Position numbers and translations under genes: made by a program
Notes under the pieces: generated by a model
Databases searched by the model: none
What the model was told of the DNA's origin: nothing
The model's input: the letters and a program-made list of their open reading frames with translations, nothing else
Part shown: in pieces, positions 8,600 through 17,259 of the stretch
Layout of the letters: every line of letters starts with the position of its first letter
How positions within the stretch are numbered: position 1 is the first letter of the stretch
DNA from: an uncultured Actinomycetes bacterium
GTDB lineage: Bacteria > Actinomycetota > CADDZG01 > WHSQ01
Length of the DNA: 64,000 nucleotides
Direction: 5' to 3'
Assembly: GCA_937863385.1 (NCBI GenBank)
Contig: CALMBW010000002.1
Span: forward strand, 1-64,000

Positions 8600-9955
8600 A
8601 TCCGGTACGTTGTCGTGGTCGACGGCGAGCACTACCCGCCCGTCGTCTCGTCGGCACTTGCGGCCCTGCAGGCCGACGGACATCAGGTCGCCCTCGCAGT
8701 GATGGTCGGGGGGCGCGAGAAGCTGCCAGCAGAGGGCATCGAGGCGTACGGAGATGTCCGGATCGTCACCGCCGCCGACGCACGCGACGCCCTGGTTGAA
8801 GCGATAGACAGGGTAGCTCCGGACGAAGTGCTCGATCTGTCTGACGAACCTGTGCTGGACTACCGCAAGCGATTCGAGCTCGCCTCGATCGCGCTCGAAG
8901 CCGGGGTGGGATACCGGGGTTCGGACTTCTCGTTCACCCCGCCCGAGCGTCCGGCAGTGGCTCGCAAGCCATCGCTGGGGATCATCGGAACGGGCAAGCG
9001 CACGGGCAAGACGGCCGTAGCGGGCTTCGCTGCCAGAACCATGGTCGCAGCGGGGTATCGGCCGGTGGTGGTTGCCATGGGTCGCGGAGGGCCTGAGGAA
9101 CCCGAGGTGCTTCGTGGCGACGAGATCGGTCTCACTCCCGAGGATCTGCTTGCCTTTTCCGAAGAGGGCAGGCACGCCGCATCGGACTACATCGAAGATG
9201 CCCTGCTCAGCCGTGTCCCGACCGTCGGATGCCGCCGGTGTGGCGGGGGACTTGCCGGCGCGGTTTCGTTCTCGAACGTGCACCGAGGCGTTGAGATCGC
9301 GAATGAGATGTCTGCCGACCTGATGATCATGGAAGGGTCTGGGGCCGCGCTGCCTCCGGTTGCTACCGACGCCAACTGTCTGGTCGTTCCGGCCTCGATC
9401 CCCGAGGAATACCTGAAGGGGTACTTCGGCCCCTACCGATTGTTGCTTGCCGACGTGGTGATGGTTACTATGTGTGAAGAGCCGTTCGGTTCTCCTTCCA
9501 AGATCTCCTCTCTTACCTCCTTGATCCACGAACAGTGGCGCAGGCGAGGGGCGGAAAACCGAAGTGAGGTCCGTGTGGTTCGCACAGTCTTTCGTCCGAA
9601 ACCCGTGCGTCCGATAGATGGCGCAAACGTTTTCGTGGCAACCACGGCTCCGGAGGTTGCTGGCCCGGCGATCGGGCAGCATCTCGCGAAGGAGCACGGG
9701 TGCACGGTTGTCGGCATCAGCCACTCTCTTTCTGACCGCAAGAGGTTGGCAGAGGACCTGAAGGCGGCAGAAGGACGAGCAGAAGTTCTGTTGTGTGAGG
9801 TGAAGGCTGCGGCGGTCGATGTCGCAACCAGGTGGGGATTGGATCTGGGCCTGCAAGTCGTCTACATGGACAACATCCCGGTGGGGGTGGATGGCGATGA
9901 CCCAGAGACTGCATCGCTGTGGGCGGCACAACTGGCGTCCGAACGGTTCCACTGA
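8600..9955 (+). CDS. cpgS: Cyclic 2,3-diphosphoglycerate synthetase
   Basis: Closes 2,3-diphosphoglycerate to the cyclic anhydride cDPG with ATP. The protein is about 451 residues: an N-terminal domain starting RYVVVVDGEHYPPV, then a P-loop GTGKRTGKTAVAG (about residues 135-147) and a C-terminal half with MEGSGAALPPVATD. The family is known from hyperthermophilic methanogens such as Methanothermus fervidus. The start is odd: AGGAGG at 8587-8592 is followed at 7 nt by ATC (8600), in frame; the nearest normal codon is GTG at 8615, which would cut into the first strand. The kinase that makes its substrate follows 9 nt later. Confidence 0.85.
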   Translation: MRYVVVVDGEHYPPVVSSALAALQADGHQVALAVMVGGREKLPAEGIEAYGDVRIVTAADARDALVEAIDRVAPDEVLDLSDEPVLDYRKRFELASIALEAGVGYRGSDFSFTPPERPAVARKPSLGIIGTGKRTGKTAVAGFAARTMVAAGYRPVVVAMGRGGPEEPEVLRGDEIGLTPEDLLAFSEEGRHAASDYIEDALLSRVPTVGCRRCGGGLAGAVSFSNVHRGVEIANEMSADLMIMEGSGAALPPVATDANCLVVPASIPEEYLKGYFGPYRLLLADVVMVTMCEEPFGSPSKISSLTSLIHEQWRRRGAENRSEVRVVRTVFRPKPVRPIDGANVFVATTAPEVAGPAIGQHLAKEHGCTVVGISHSLSDRKRLAEDLKAAEGRAEVLLCEVKAAAVDVATRWGLDLGLQVVYMDNIPVGVDGDDPETASLWAAQLASERFH

Positions 9956-9964
9956 GAGGGTCCG

Positions 9965-10984
9965 ATGGACAAGAGGCGCAAGCACATCTTTATCGCCGAA
10001 GCGGAACATGGCCTTCCGTACTCGAAGGGCTTAACCGCCTCATCGCTGATGGTCACGGGACTGTCCCCAGGACGCGCCTATTCGGTCGCGAACCAGGTCG
10101 AGAAAGAGTTGCTCGAACGTGGCTTGGAATCGATCACTTCCGATGATCTGCGCGATCTGACGCTTGACGTACTCAGGCGCGATGCCGGGGACGAGTTCGC
10201 GGAGACGTTCATCAAATGGCAATCGGTCGCTGAACTCGATATCCCCTTGATCGTTCTGATCGGGGGTAGTGCCGGTGTCGGTAAATCGACGATCGCTACT
10301 CAATTGGCAGGGAGACTCGGGATCACACGGGTGGTATCGACGGACGCGGTGCGCGAGGTCTTGCGCAGTGCGCTCACGAAGCAGATGTTCCCCACGCTCT
10401 ATGCATCGTCGTTCGAGGCAGATGCTGCAGTTCGCCAGCCGATCCCTCACTCAGGCGACCGTCTTATTATCGGCTTCCGGGAACAGGCTGCAACCGTTGC
10501 GGTGGGCGCTCAGGCCTTGATCGAAAGGGCCATCGCCGAAGGTACCGACATGATCTTGGAGGGTACCCATCTCGTTCCGGGATTCTTGTCAGAGATGGAG
10601 AGCGAGAAGGCGGTGATCGTTCCGCTCCTTCTCTCGATCGAGGACGAGGAGCTGCACCGCAGTCACTTCTACGCCCGCACCCGCGAGTCGCGGGCGCGCC
10701 CGGCAGAACGTTACCTAGACAACTTCAAGAAGATCCGCAAGATACAGAAGTACATGACGTCCTCGGCTCTGATGCGAGGCGTTCCTACGATCACGCACTA
10801 CGACCTGGACAACACCCTTACCAAGATCATCGATCACGTTCTAGAGAAGGCCCTCGAGGCCGTATCCCGTGGAGTGGCCGTAGCCGGAAAGAACGAGAAC
10901 CTGCTCGAGAAAGCGGTCGAAGTCATCGATCGCCAGAAGCAACAGCGTGAGGAGGCTGAAACCAAGCATGAAGTTGTTCCTTGA
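9965..10984 (+). CDS. 2-phosphoglycerate kinase with ATP-cone domain
   Basis: Phosphorylates 2-phosphoglycerate to 2,3-diphosphoglycerate, the step before cDPG synthetase. It has 339 residues. The N-terminal 90 residues form an ATP-cone (LPYSKGLTASSLMVTGLSP), a nucleotide-sensing module that suggests allosteric control. The kinase domain has the P-loop GGSAGVGKSTIA, the STDAVRE segment and ILEGTHLVPG. GAGGG precedes the ATG. It sits between cDPG synthetase and the aldolase gene, whose start lies inside its last codons, so the three are one operon. The function rests on family resemblance plus the neighbour. Confidence 0.87.
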   Translation: MDKRRKHIFIAEAEHGLPYSKGLTASSLMVTGLSPGRAYSVANQVEKELLERGLESITSDDLRDLTLDVLRRDAGDEFAETFIKWQSVAELDIPLIVLIGGSAGVGKSTIATQLAGRLGITRVVSTDAVREVLRSALTKQMFPTLYASSFEADAAVRQPIPHSGDRLIIGFREQAATVAVGAQALIERAIAEGTDMILEGTHLVPGFLSEMESEKAVIVPLLLSIEDEELHRSHFYARTRESRARPAERYLDNFKKIRKIQKYMTSSALMRGVPTITHYDLDNTLTKIIDHVLEKALEAVSRGVAVAGKNENLLEKAVEVIDRQKQQREEAETKHEVVP

Positions 10985-11648
10985 TACTGCCAACCTAGAA
11001 GAGATCAGAGAGGGCGTTCGATGGGGCGTCCTGCGCGGTGTGACCACGAACCCGACCTTGATCGGCAAAGAGCAACAGGACTTTCTTCCCTTGGTCAAGG
11101 AGATCTGCTCGGTGGTGGACGGTGACGTATCGATCGAGACTGCTGGGGATGACACCGAGCTCCTGGTTAGACAAGGACATGAGATCGCTCAGATCGCGGA
11201 CAACGCCGTGGTCAAGATCGCCACGACGGCAAACGGCCTCGCAGCAACCCGCCGGCTTTCCGATGAGGGCATCAAGGTCAACATGACCTTGTGTTTCACG
11301 GCGACTCAGGCGATCCTGGCAGCGGAAGCTGGGGCTTACATAGTGAGCCCGTTCTTGGGTAGACTGGACGATGTCGCTACCGATGGGCTCGTCGCTCTTT
11401 CGGACATCTGCGAGATCTACGCGGTTCAGGGGTACGAAACCCAAGTCCTGGCCGCAAGCCTCCGACACCCGATCCACGTTGTCGAGTCGGCCAAGATGGG
11501 CGCAGATATCGCGACGATGCCTTTCAAGGTCTTCGAGATGCTCGTGAAGCATCCACTAACCGACTCTGGGTTCAAGAGATTCACGGACGACTGGGAAGAA
11601 GCCAAGCCACATCTAGGCGAACTGCTTCCCTCGATGCAGGAAGCGTAG
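10968..11648 (+). CDS. Small transaldolase / fructose-6-phosphate aldolase (TalC type)
   Basis: Class I aldolase of the short transaldolase group, 226 residues, TIM barrel. The start MKLFLDTAN, RGVTTNPTLI, the Schiff-base lysine strand VVKIATT and the SPFLGRLDD loop are typical. It could act as transaldolase or as F6P aldolase; sequence alone does not separate them. The ATG at 10968 overlaps the kinase stop by 17 nt and has GGAGG at about 10950; an in-frame start at 10947 is less likely. Context ties it to sugar-phosphate supply. Confidence 0.87.
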   Translation: MKLFLDTANLEEIREGVRWGVLRGVTTNPTLIGKEQQDFLPLVKEICSVVDGDVSIETAGDDTELLVRQGHEIAQIADNAVVKIATTANGLAATRRLSDEGIKVNMTLCFTATQAILAAEAGAYIVSPFLGRLDDVATDGLVALSDICEIYAVQGYETQVLAASLRHPIHVVESAKMGADIATMPFKVFEMLVKHPLTDSGFKRFTDDWEEAKPHLGELLPSMQEA

Positions 11649-11655
11649 GTAGAAG

Positions 11656-13317
11656 ATGTCATCGATGGATCGCTCGGGACTGGAAGCAAAGCCGGTAACC
11701 GAGCTCAAAGAGATCGCCAAGCAGCTGAACATCAAGGTCTCTGGCCTCAAGAAGGCGCAGATCGTGGATGCGATCAGCGGCGGTAACGGCAAGCCGAGCT
11801 CGGCGAATGGTGGTCAAGGAAAAGGGGCCACCTCCGGAACCACGCCCCCTCCTTCGGCACCCGCACCTCGCGCCGAGCGCGTTCGAGAGAAGGCAGCGCC
11901 GCCTCCCGGCGCAGATGCCTCAACGGGTGAAAGTTCTCCGTCGCCAGACGGTGGTGGTCAGCCGGCCGTCAGGGATGACGGAGCCGTCGATGACCGCGAG
12001 AGACGCGACGACAACCGTCGCCGCGGCCCGAACCCCAAGAACCGTCAGAATCAGCAGCAGATCCGGCGCGAGAAGGCCGACCCGCGAGGTGGCAGACGAC
12101 GGCGTCGCGGGCGAGGCGGCGGTGGCGGTGGCGGCGGGATGCCGCAATACATGCGTGAAGAGCAGTGGGAAGAGCCCGAGGACGATCCGAACGCCGAGGT
12201 GCGCACGGGTGTTCTGGATCTACTTCCCGAGGGCTACGGCTTCCTACGCACCAGTGGGTATCTGCCCGGAGACAAGGACGTTTACGTATCCGTTTCGCAG
12301 GTCCGTCGGTTCCACCTCCGCAAGGGGGACGAAGTCACCGGTTCGGTTCGCTCTCCGAAGGATTCGGAGAAGTACCAGGCCTTGCTCAAGATCCAGACGA
12401 TCAATGGCATGGCTCCGGAAGAGGCGCAGAAGCGTGCTCGTTTCGCGGATCTGACCCCCCTGTACCCCAACGAGCGGTTGACGCTGGAGCAATCAGAGAA
12501 CCCCAAGAACATCACCGCACGGATCATCGACCTGATCGCTCCGATCGGGAAAGGCCAGCGCGGGATGATCGTTTCACCGCCAAAGGCGGGAAAGACGACG
12601 ATCCTGAAAGAGATCGCCAACTCGATCCGAACCAACAACCCTGAAACGCATCTGATCGTTCTGCTTGTCGATGAGCGCCCCGAAGAGGTGACGGACATGC
12701 AGCGCTCGGTCGATGGCGAAGTCATCTATTCCACGTTCGATCGCCCCTCCGACGACCACATCCAGGTCACCGAGTTGACGCTCGAACGAGCCAAGCGTCT
12801 GGTCGAGATGGGCAAGGACGTCGTCATCGTCTTGGACGGCATCACTCGTCTTTCGCGGGCCTACAACCTCGCCACCCCGGCATCCGGGCGGATCCTCTCC
12901 GGTGGTGTTGACTCCACGGCCCTCTATCCACCCAAGCGTTTCTTCGGGGCGGCTAGGAACATCGAGTTCGGCGGCTCCTTGACGATCCTTGCCACTGCCC
13001 TGGTCGAAACGGGATCCAGGATGGACGAGGTCATCTTCGAGGAGTTCAAGGGAACCGGTAACTGGGAGTTGAAGCTCGATCGGCGCATGTCCGAGAAGCG
13101 CATCTTCCCGGCTATCGACATCCAGGCGTCGGGGACGCGCAAGGAAGAGCTTCTGTTGACGCCTGAGGAGCTGCAGCTGGTGTGGCGGCTCCGCCGGGTC
13201 CTCCATGCGGTGGAAGGTGGGGCATTGGAGCTGCTGATCGACAAGATGAAGCAGACCCAGGGCAACGCTCAGTTCCTCCACGAGATATCCAAGGCACCCG
13301 TCCGCGGAGGCGACTGA
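11656..13317 (+). CDS. rho: Transcription termination factor Rho
   Basis: Hexameric RNA helicase that ends transcription. It has 553 residues, longer than the E. coli form because of an Arg/Gly/Asp-rich, low-complexity insertion (about residues 50-165) after the Rho_N helix bundle, as is usual in actinobacteria. The RNA-binding cold-shock-like domain follows ([14 protein letters not shown]), then the ATPase with Walker A PPKAGKTT and Walker [15 protein letters not shown]. It is followed by a microprotein and rpmE, the standard actinobacterial order. Confidence 0.96.
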   Translation: MSSMDRSGLEAKPVTELKEIAKQLNIKVSGLKKAQIVDAISGGNGKPSSANGGQGKGATSGTTPPPSAPAPRAERVREKAAPPPGADASTGESSPSPDGGGQPAVRDDGAVDDRERRDDNRRRGPNPKNRQNQQQIRREKADPRGGRRRRRGRGGGGGGGGMPQYMREEQWEEPEDDPNAEVRTGVLDLLPEGYGFLRTSGYLPGDKDVYVSVSQVRRFHLRKGDEVTGSVRSPKDSEKYQALLKIQTINGMAPEEAQKRARFADLTPLYPNERLTLEQSENPKNITARIIDLIAPIGKGQRGMIVSPPKAGKTTILKEIANSIRTNNPETHLIVLLVDERPEEVTDMQRSVDGEVIYSTFDRPSDDHIQVTELTLERAKRLVEMGKDVVIVLDGITRLSRAYNLATPASGRILSGGVDSTALYPPKRFFGAARNIEFGGSLTILATALVETGSRMDEVIFEEFKGTGNWELKLDRRMSEKRIFPAIDIQASGTRKEELLLTPEELQLVWRLRRVLHAVEGGALELLIDKMKQTQGNAQFLHEISKAPVRGGD

Positions 13318-13339
13318 GGAATAGACGGGAGGCACCTGG

Positions 13340-13516
13340 TTGTTCCTGGGTTTGGGCGTACCTCAGTGGCTGACTATCATTGGGCTGGTGGGGGCCCTGC
13401 TGTTGACCTTCAAGGTCATGGCGCGGGCATCGGTGGCATACGAGAAGGCGAGACAGCGGCGTGAAGCTCTAGCCGCAGCAGAACCAGAGCCTCAACAAGA
13501 GGGAGAAGGAACATGA
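13340..13516 (+). CDS. 58-residue single-pass membrane microprotein
   Basis: A TTG start at 13340 has GGGAGG (13327-13332) exactly 7 nt upstream. The product has a hydrophobic helix (about residues 5-26, [18 protein letters not shown]) then a basic segment (YEKARQRRE) and an acidic Gln/Glu tail. The stop overlaps the rpmE ATG (ATGA), so translation is likely coupled. I do not recognise a family. Length and the TTG start make it easy to miss. Topology is probably N-out/C-in by the positive-inside rule. Confidence 0.7.
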   Translation: MFLGLGVPQWLTIIGLVGALLLTFKVMARASVAYEKARQRREALAAAEPEPQQEGEGT

Positions 13517-13770
13517 AGCAAGGGATCCACCCCGAGTACATCGAGACGAAGGTCTCGTGTTCGTGCGGGAATACGTTCACGACCAGGTCCACGACGCAAG
13601 AGATGCACGTGGAGTTGTGCAATCAGTGCCATCCCTTCTACACGGGTAAGCAGAAGCTGGTCGACACTGGTGGCCGGGTAGAGCGGTTCCAGCGCAAGTA
13701 CGCGAACAAGAAGCCCGCACAGGCTCCTGCCCCTGCAGCCGAGGCGGCCGACGCCCCGGCCGAGGCGTAG
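13513..13770 (+). CDS. rpmE: Ribosomal protein bL31
   Basis: Large-subunit protein L31, 85 residues. It is the zinc-binding (C+) form: CSC near residue 16 and CNQC near residue 36 would hold Zn2+. The start MKQGIHPEY and HPFYTGKQK are diagnostic. A Pro/Ala-rich tail extends beyond residue 68. GGGAGAAGGA lies just before the ATG, inside the preceding microprotein. Confidence 0.95.
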   Translation: MKQGIHPEYIETKVSCSCGNTFTTRSTTQEMHVELCNQCHPFYTGKQKLVDTGGRVERFQRKYANKKPAQAPAPAAEAADAPAEA

Positions 13771-13780
13771 CCGATACTCG

Positions 13781-14758
13781 GTGCCCGATAACCAACCGGC
13801 AGCTCAGCGGCCCTCGATCGGCGGACAAGCCGTTCTAGAGGGCGTCATGATGCGCGGCCCCCACACGTGGTCGGTGGCGTGCAGAAAGCCCGATCTGTCG
13901 ATCTCGGTCGAGCACTACCCACTTCCCGCATATCACGAGCGGTGGCCGATCCTCCGTCAGCCGCTCCTCAGAGGCATGCTGGTCCTTGTCGAATCCTTGC
14001 TGATCGGGATCAAGGCTCTGATGATCTCCGCCAACCACGCGATCGATGAGGAAGAAGAGCAGCTCTCGGACAAGCAGCTGGCGGGAACGCTGTTCACCGC
14101 TATGGCCGTTTTCTCGGCGGTGTTCATCTTGCTTCCGGTTTTCGGAACGAAGCTCGTTGAATCGATGTTCGACCTCGAGTTGACCGAGTCCAACCAGTTC
14201 TGGTTCAACCTGATCGAGGGTGGCATCCGGCTCGCGATGTTCGTGGGCTATCTGGCTTTCATCGGGATGTTCAAGGACGTCCGTAGGGTCTTTCAGTACC
14301 ACGGAGCCGAGCACAAGACGATCTACGCGTACGAGAACGGTGACCCGCTAAACGCACAAGAGATCGACGACAAGTACCCAACCCTTCACGTCCGATGCGG
14401 GACGAACTTCTTGTTCATCGTGCTTTTCTTGACGATCCTGGTGCACTTCGTGATGGACCTCTTCATCACCGCAGATCTGATCCCCCGTTTGATCATCCGC
14501 CTGGCAGCGGTGCCCTTCCTAGCCGGGATCTCGTACGAGGCGATCAAGTTCGCATCGCGTAACGAGGACTCGAAGATCTTCCATGTGCTCATGCTGCCGG
14601 GGCTGGCTCTCCAACGGATCACCACCAAGCCTCCTTCGCTGGACCAGATCGAGGTCGCTATCGCTGCGATGACGGCGGTGGCTCAAGACATCGATGACCC
14701 GAAGGCGGCGGTCGAGGAGCAGTCCCACGAGGACACACCCGAGGCTCCGATCTCCTGA
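13781..14758 (+). CDS. DUF1385 family membrane protein (YqhQ-like)
   Basis: A 325-residue integral membrane protein of unknown biochemical role. The family mark is the N-terminal GGQAVLEGVMMRGP followed by a second motif RVFQYHGAEHKTIYAYE near residue 170. Hydrophobic segments lie at about residues 60-90, 95-120, 140-165 and 205-255. The start is GTG, 10 nt after the rpmE stop. The position between rpmE and prfA is conserved in many Gram-positive genomes. Confidence 0.88.
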   Translation: MPDNQPAAQRPSIGGQAVLEGVMMRGPHTWSVACRKPDLSISVEHYPLPAYHERWPILRQPLLRGMLVLVESLLIGIKALMISANHAIDEEEEQLSDKQLAGTLFTAMAVFSAVFILLPVFGTKLVESMFDLELTESNQFWFNLIEGGIRLAMFVGYLAFIGMFKDVRRVFQYHGAEHKTIYAYENGDPLNAQEIDDKYPTLHVRCGTNFLFIVLFLTILVHFVMDLFITADLIPRLIIRLAAVPFLAGISYEAIKFASRNEDSKIFHVLMLPGLALQRITTKPPSLDQIEVAIAAMTAVAQDIDDPKAAVEEQSHEDTPEAPIS

Positions 14759-14777
14759 CCACGACAAGGAGCGAGCG

Positions 14778-15857
14778 TTGAAGCTTCCTGAGGGCAGGTT
14801 GGACGAGATCGAAGCACGGTTCGTGCAGGTCGAGTCCGAGCTTGCAGACCCAGATATCGCGTCACGACCCGACGACATCAAACGACTCAGCAAGGAACAC
14901 GCAGAGCTGAAGGAACTCGTCGAGATGTGGCGTGCCCACAAGCAGGCGGCCTCCGACCTAGCCGAGGCCAAGGAGATGCTTTCGGGTTCCAAAGGCGACG
15001 AGCGTGACTACCTCGAGAGCGAGATCAAGGAGCAAGAAGGATCCCTTGATCGCCTCAACAAGGAGATAACCGAGGCACTGATCCCGAAGGACCCCAATGA
15101 CGACCGTGACGTGATCTTGGAGATCCGTGCGGGGGCCGGCGGTGACGAAGCTGGGTTGTTCGCTGCGGAGTTGATGCGGATGTATCAGCGTTACGCGGAG
15201 ACCCACCGGTTCAAAGCCGAGGTCTTGTCGTCGGACTCGTCGGGCGTGGGCGGGATCAAGGACGTCACGATCGCCGTCAAGGGCAAAGGGGCGTTCTCAC
15301 GTCTGAAGCACGAGGCAGGCGTTCACCGGGTTCAGCGCGTGCCCGTTACCGAGTCAAGTGGCCGCATCCATACTTCGGCGGTGGCAGTCAATGTTCTGCC
15401 GGAGGCCGATGAGGTCGAGGTCGAGATCGATCTGAACGACCTGAAGATCGACGTATATAGATCGAGCGGCCCCGGCGGGCAGTCGGTGAACACCACGGAC
15501 TCGGCCGTTCGGATCACGCACCTGCCGACAGGCGAGGTCGTCGCCTGTCAGGATGAGAAGTCTCAACTCCAGAACAAAGAGAAGGCGATGCGGATCCTGC
15601 GAGCGCGCCTCCTCCAGCGTGCTCAGGAAGAGCAGGCTGCAGCCCATGCAGCGGAGAAACGTGCGCAGGTTTCTAGTGCCGATCGCTCCGCGAAGATCCG
15701 CACCTACAACTTTCCCGATAACCGTGTCACCGATCATCGGATCGGTTACACGACGCACCGGCTGGCTGAGGTTCTCGAAGGGGACCTCGACGATCTGATC
15801 GACGCGCTCCTCGCTAACGAGCGAGCAGAGCGTGTCCAAGGCGAGGACGGAGGATGA
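14778..15857 (+). CDS. prfA: Peptide chain release factor 1
   Basis: Recognises UAA and UAG stop codons and triggers peptide release. It has 359 residues with the TTG start at 14778, which has GGAG 6 nt upstream; upstream in-frame starts fall inside the previous gene. The codon-reading motif is PVT within RVPVTESSGRIHTSA, the RF1 type, and the catalytic GGQ is in SSGPGGQSVNTTD. It overlaps prmC by 4 nt, so the factor and its methylase are coupled. Confidence 0.95.
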   Translation: MKLPEGRLDEIEARFVQVESELADPDIASRPDDIKRLSKEHAELKELVEMWRAHKQAASDLAEAKEMLSGSKGDERDYLESEIKEQEGSLDRLNKEITEALIPKDPNDDRDVILEIRAGAGGDEAGLFAAELMRMYQRYAETHRFKAEVLSSDSSGVGGIKDVTIAVKGKGAFSRLKHEAGVHRVQRVPVTESSGRIHTSAVAVNVLPEADEVEVEIDLNDLKIDVYRSSGPGGQSVNTTDSAVRITHLPTGEVVACQDEKSQLQNKEKAMRILRARLLQRAQEEQAAAHAAEKRAQVSSADRSAKIRTYNFPDNRVTDHRIGYTTHRLAEVLEGDLDDLIDALLANERAERVQGEDGG

Positions 15858-16681
15858 AAGAGCTAGTCGTTCTCGTTAAGGAACGTCTCAGCGGAGCGGG
15901 AAACGACAATGCTCAGCGAGAAGCTGAATGGATCGTCGAGGCTGCAACGGGCTTGGATAGGGCTTCCCTAGCAGCGTCGCAACGAACCCCCACGCCCGAC
16001 GAAGAGTCCATGGCTCTGCGGTTGATGGAACGACGCGTGAACGGGGAACCGCTCCAGTATGTGACCGGGGTCGCGGGTTTCAGGCGCTTGGAGCTCGCCG
16101 TTGGGCCCGGCGTGTTCATCCCGAGACCCGAGAGCGAGAGTCTCGCGGGCCGCGCTATGGAATTGCTGCCCGATGGCGGCATCGTGGTCGATATCGGTAC
16201 GGGTTCGGGCGCGGTGGCACTGTCCATCGCGGACGAACGTCCCGATGCCCGAGTCTGGGCCACAGATCTCTCGGCGGAAGCGTTGGGCTGGGCAGAGCGC
16301 AATCGTGAAGCCTTGGGCCTCGAGGTTCAGCTGTTGCAGGCCGATCTGTTCGATGGGCTCGATGAGGCGCTTAAGGGATGCATCGATGTCGTTGTCTCGA
16401 ATCCGCCCTATGTGCCTGCTGGGTTTTCCCTTGGATCTGAGGTCGTAGACCACGAACCGCATGTTGCATTGTTCGCCGATGAGTCGGGCCTGGGGATCAT
16501 CGAGGAACTCTTGGATCGCGCGAAGGGGTGGCTCAACAAGCCCGGTTGGATCGTGCTCGAGATCGGAGAGGTTCAGCGCGATGCCGTTATGCGTCTGATG
16601 CAGGATGCTGGATTCGGCGATGTTGCCGTCCATGACGATCTGGCCGGCAGACCGCGCATCGCAGAATGCCGGTGGAGCTAA
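15854..16681 (+). CDS. prmC: Release factor glutamine methyltransferase
   Basis: Methylates the Gln of the GGQ motif in release factors, including the product of the preceding gene. It has 275 residues. An N-terminal helical domain precedes the SAM domain with VVDIGTGSGAVAL (motif I) and the catalytic NPPY (VVSNPPYVPAG). Start ATG overlaps the prfA stop. Confidence 0.94.
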   Translation: MKELVVLVKERLSGAGNDNAQREAEWIVEAATGLDRASLAASQRTPTPDEESMALRLMERRVNGEPLQYVTGVAGFRRLELAVGPGVFIPRPESESLAGRAMELLPDGGIVVDIGTGSGAVALSIADERPDARVWATDLSAEALGWAERNREALGLEVQLLQADLFDGLDEALKGCIDVVVSNPPYVPAGFSLGSEVVDHEPHVALFADESGLGIIEELLDRAKGWLNKPGWIVLEIGEVQRDAVMRLMQDAGFGDVAVHDDLAGRPRIAECRWS

Positions 16682-17259
16682 CCGAGCTGGTCGCCGCGCT
16701 GGATCGGGGCGACGTGGTGGTGATCCCCACCGACACCGTCTACGGCTTGGCGGCCCGCTTCGATAGCACTGAGGCGGTTCGACGCATCTTCGAGATCAAG
16801 CAGCGCCCCCCGGACAAGCCACTGCCCGTGCTTGCATCGACCATGTCGGATCTCTCGGCCGTCGCGATGTTCGGCCCACTTGCGAGTGAGCTGGCGGCCT
16901 CGTTCTGGCCCGGTCCCCTCACCTTGGTCCTGCCACGCGCGGAGGGGTTCGACGCAGATCTTGGGGCAGGCGAGCGTGACACGGTGGGGGTGAGGGTGCC
17001 CGAGCATCGATTGACCAGGCGATTGCTCGGGGAGTGCGGACCGCTCGCCGTCACGAGCGCGAACCGGTCGGGCCAGCCTCCGGCCACCGACGCCCACTCG
17101 GCCGCGGCCGAGTTCCCCGAGCTTCTGACCCTCGATGGGGGCCCGGGGGCGGGCCAACCATCGACGGTGGTGTCACTGGTGGGGCGGCCTACGGTGTTGC
17201 GACCCGGAGCCCTCGAAGAGGCGGTCGTTCGAGTCATCCGAGCCGGCGACCCGTCCTAG
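16666..17259 (+). CDS. tsaC: Threonylcarbamoyl-AMP synthase
   Basis: Makes threonylcarbamoyl-AMP, first step of t6A in tRNA. YrdC domain only (197 residues), so TsaC-type rather than long Sua5. Motifs include VVIPTDTVYGLAARF, KQRPPDKPLPVL, SFWPGPLTLVLP and AVTSANRSGQPP. It starts 16 nt inside prmC and converges on the peptidase gene, with the two stop codons overlapping by 4 bp. Confidence 0.92.
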   Translation: MPVELTELVAALDRGDVVVIPTDTVYGLAARFDSTEAVRRIFEIKQRPPDKPLPVLASTMSDLSAVAMFGPLASELAASFWPGPLTLVLPRAEGFDADLGAGERDTVGVRVPEHRLTRRLLGECGPLAVTSANRSGQPPATDAHSAAAEFPELLTLDGGPGAGQPSTVVSLVGRPTVLRPGALEEAVVRVIRAGDPS

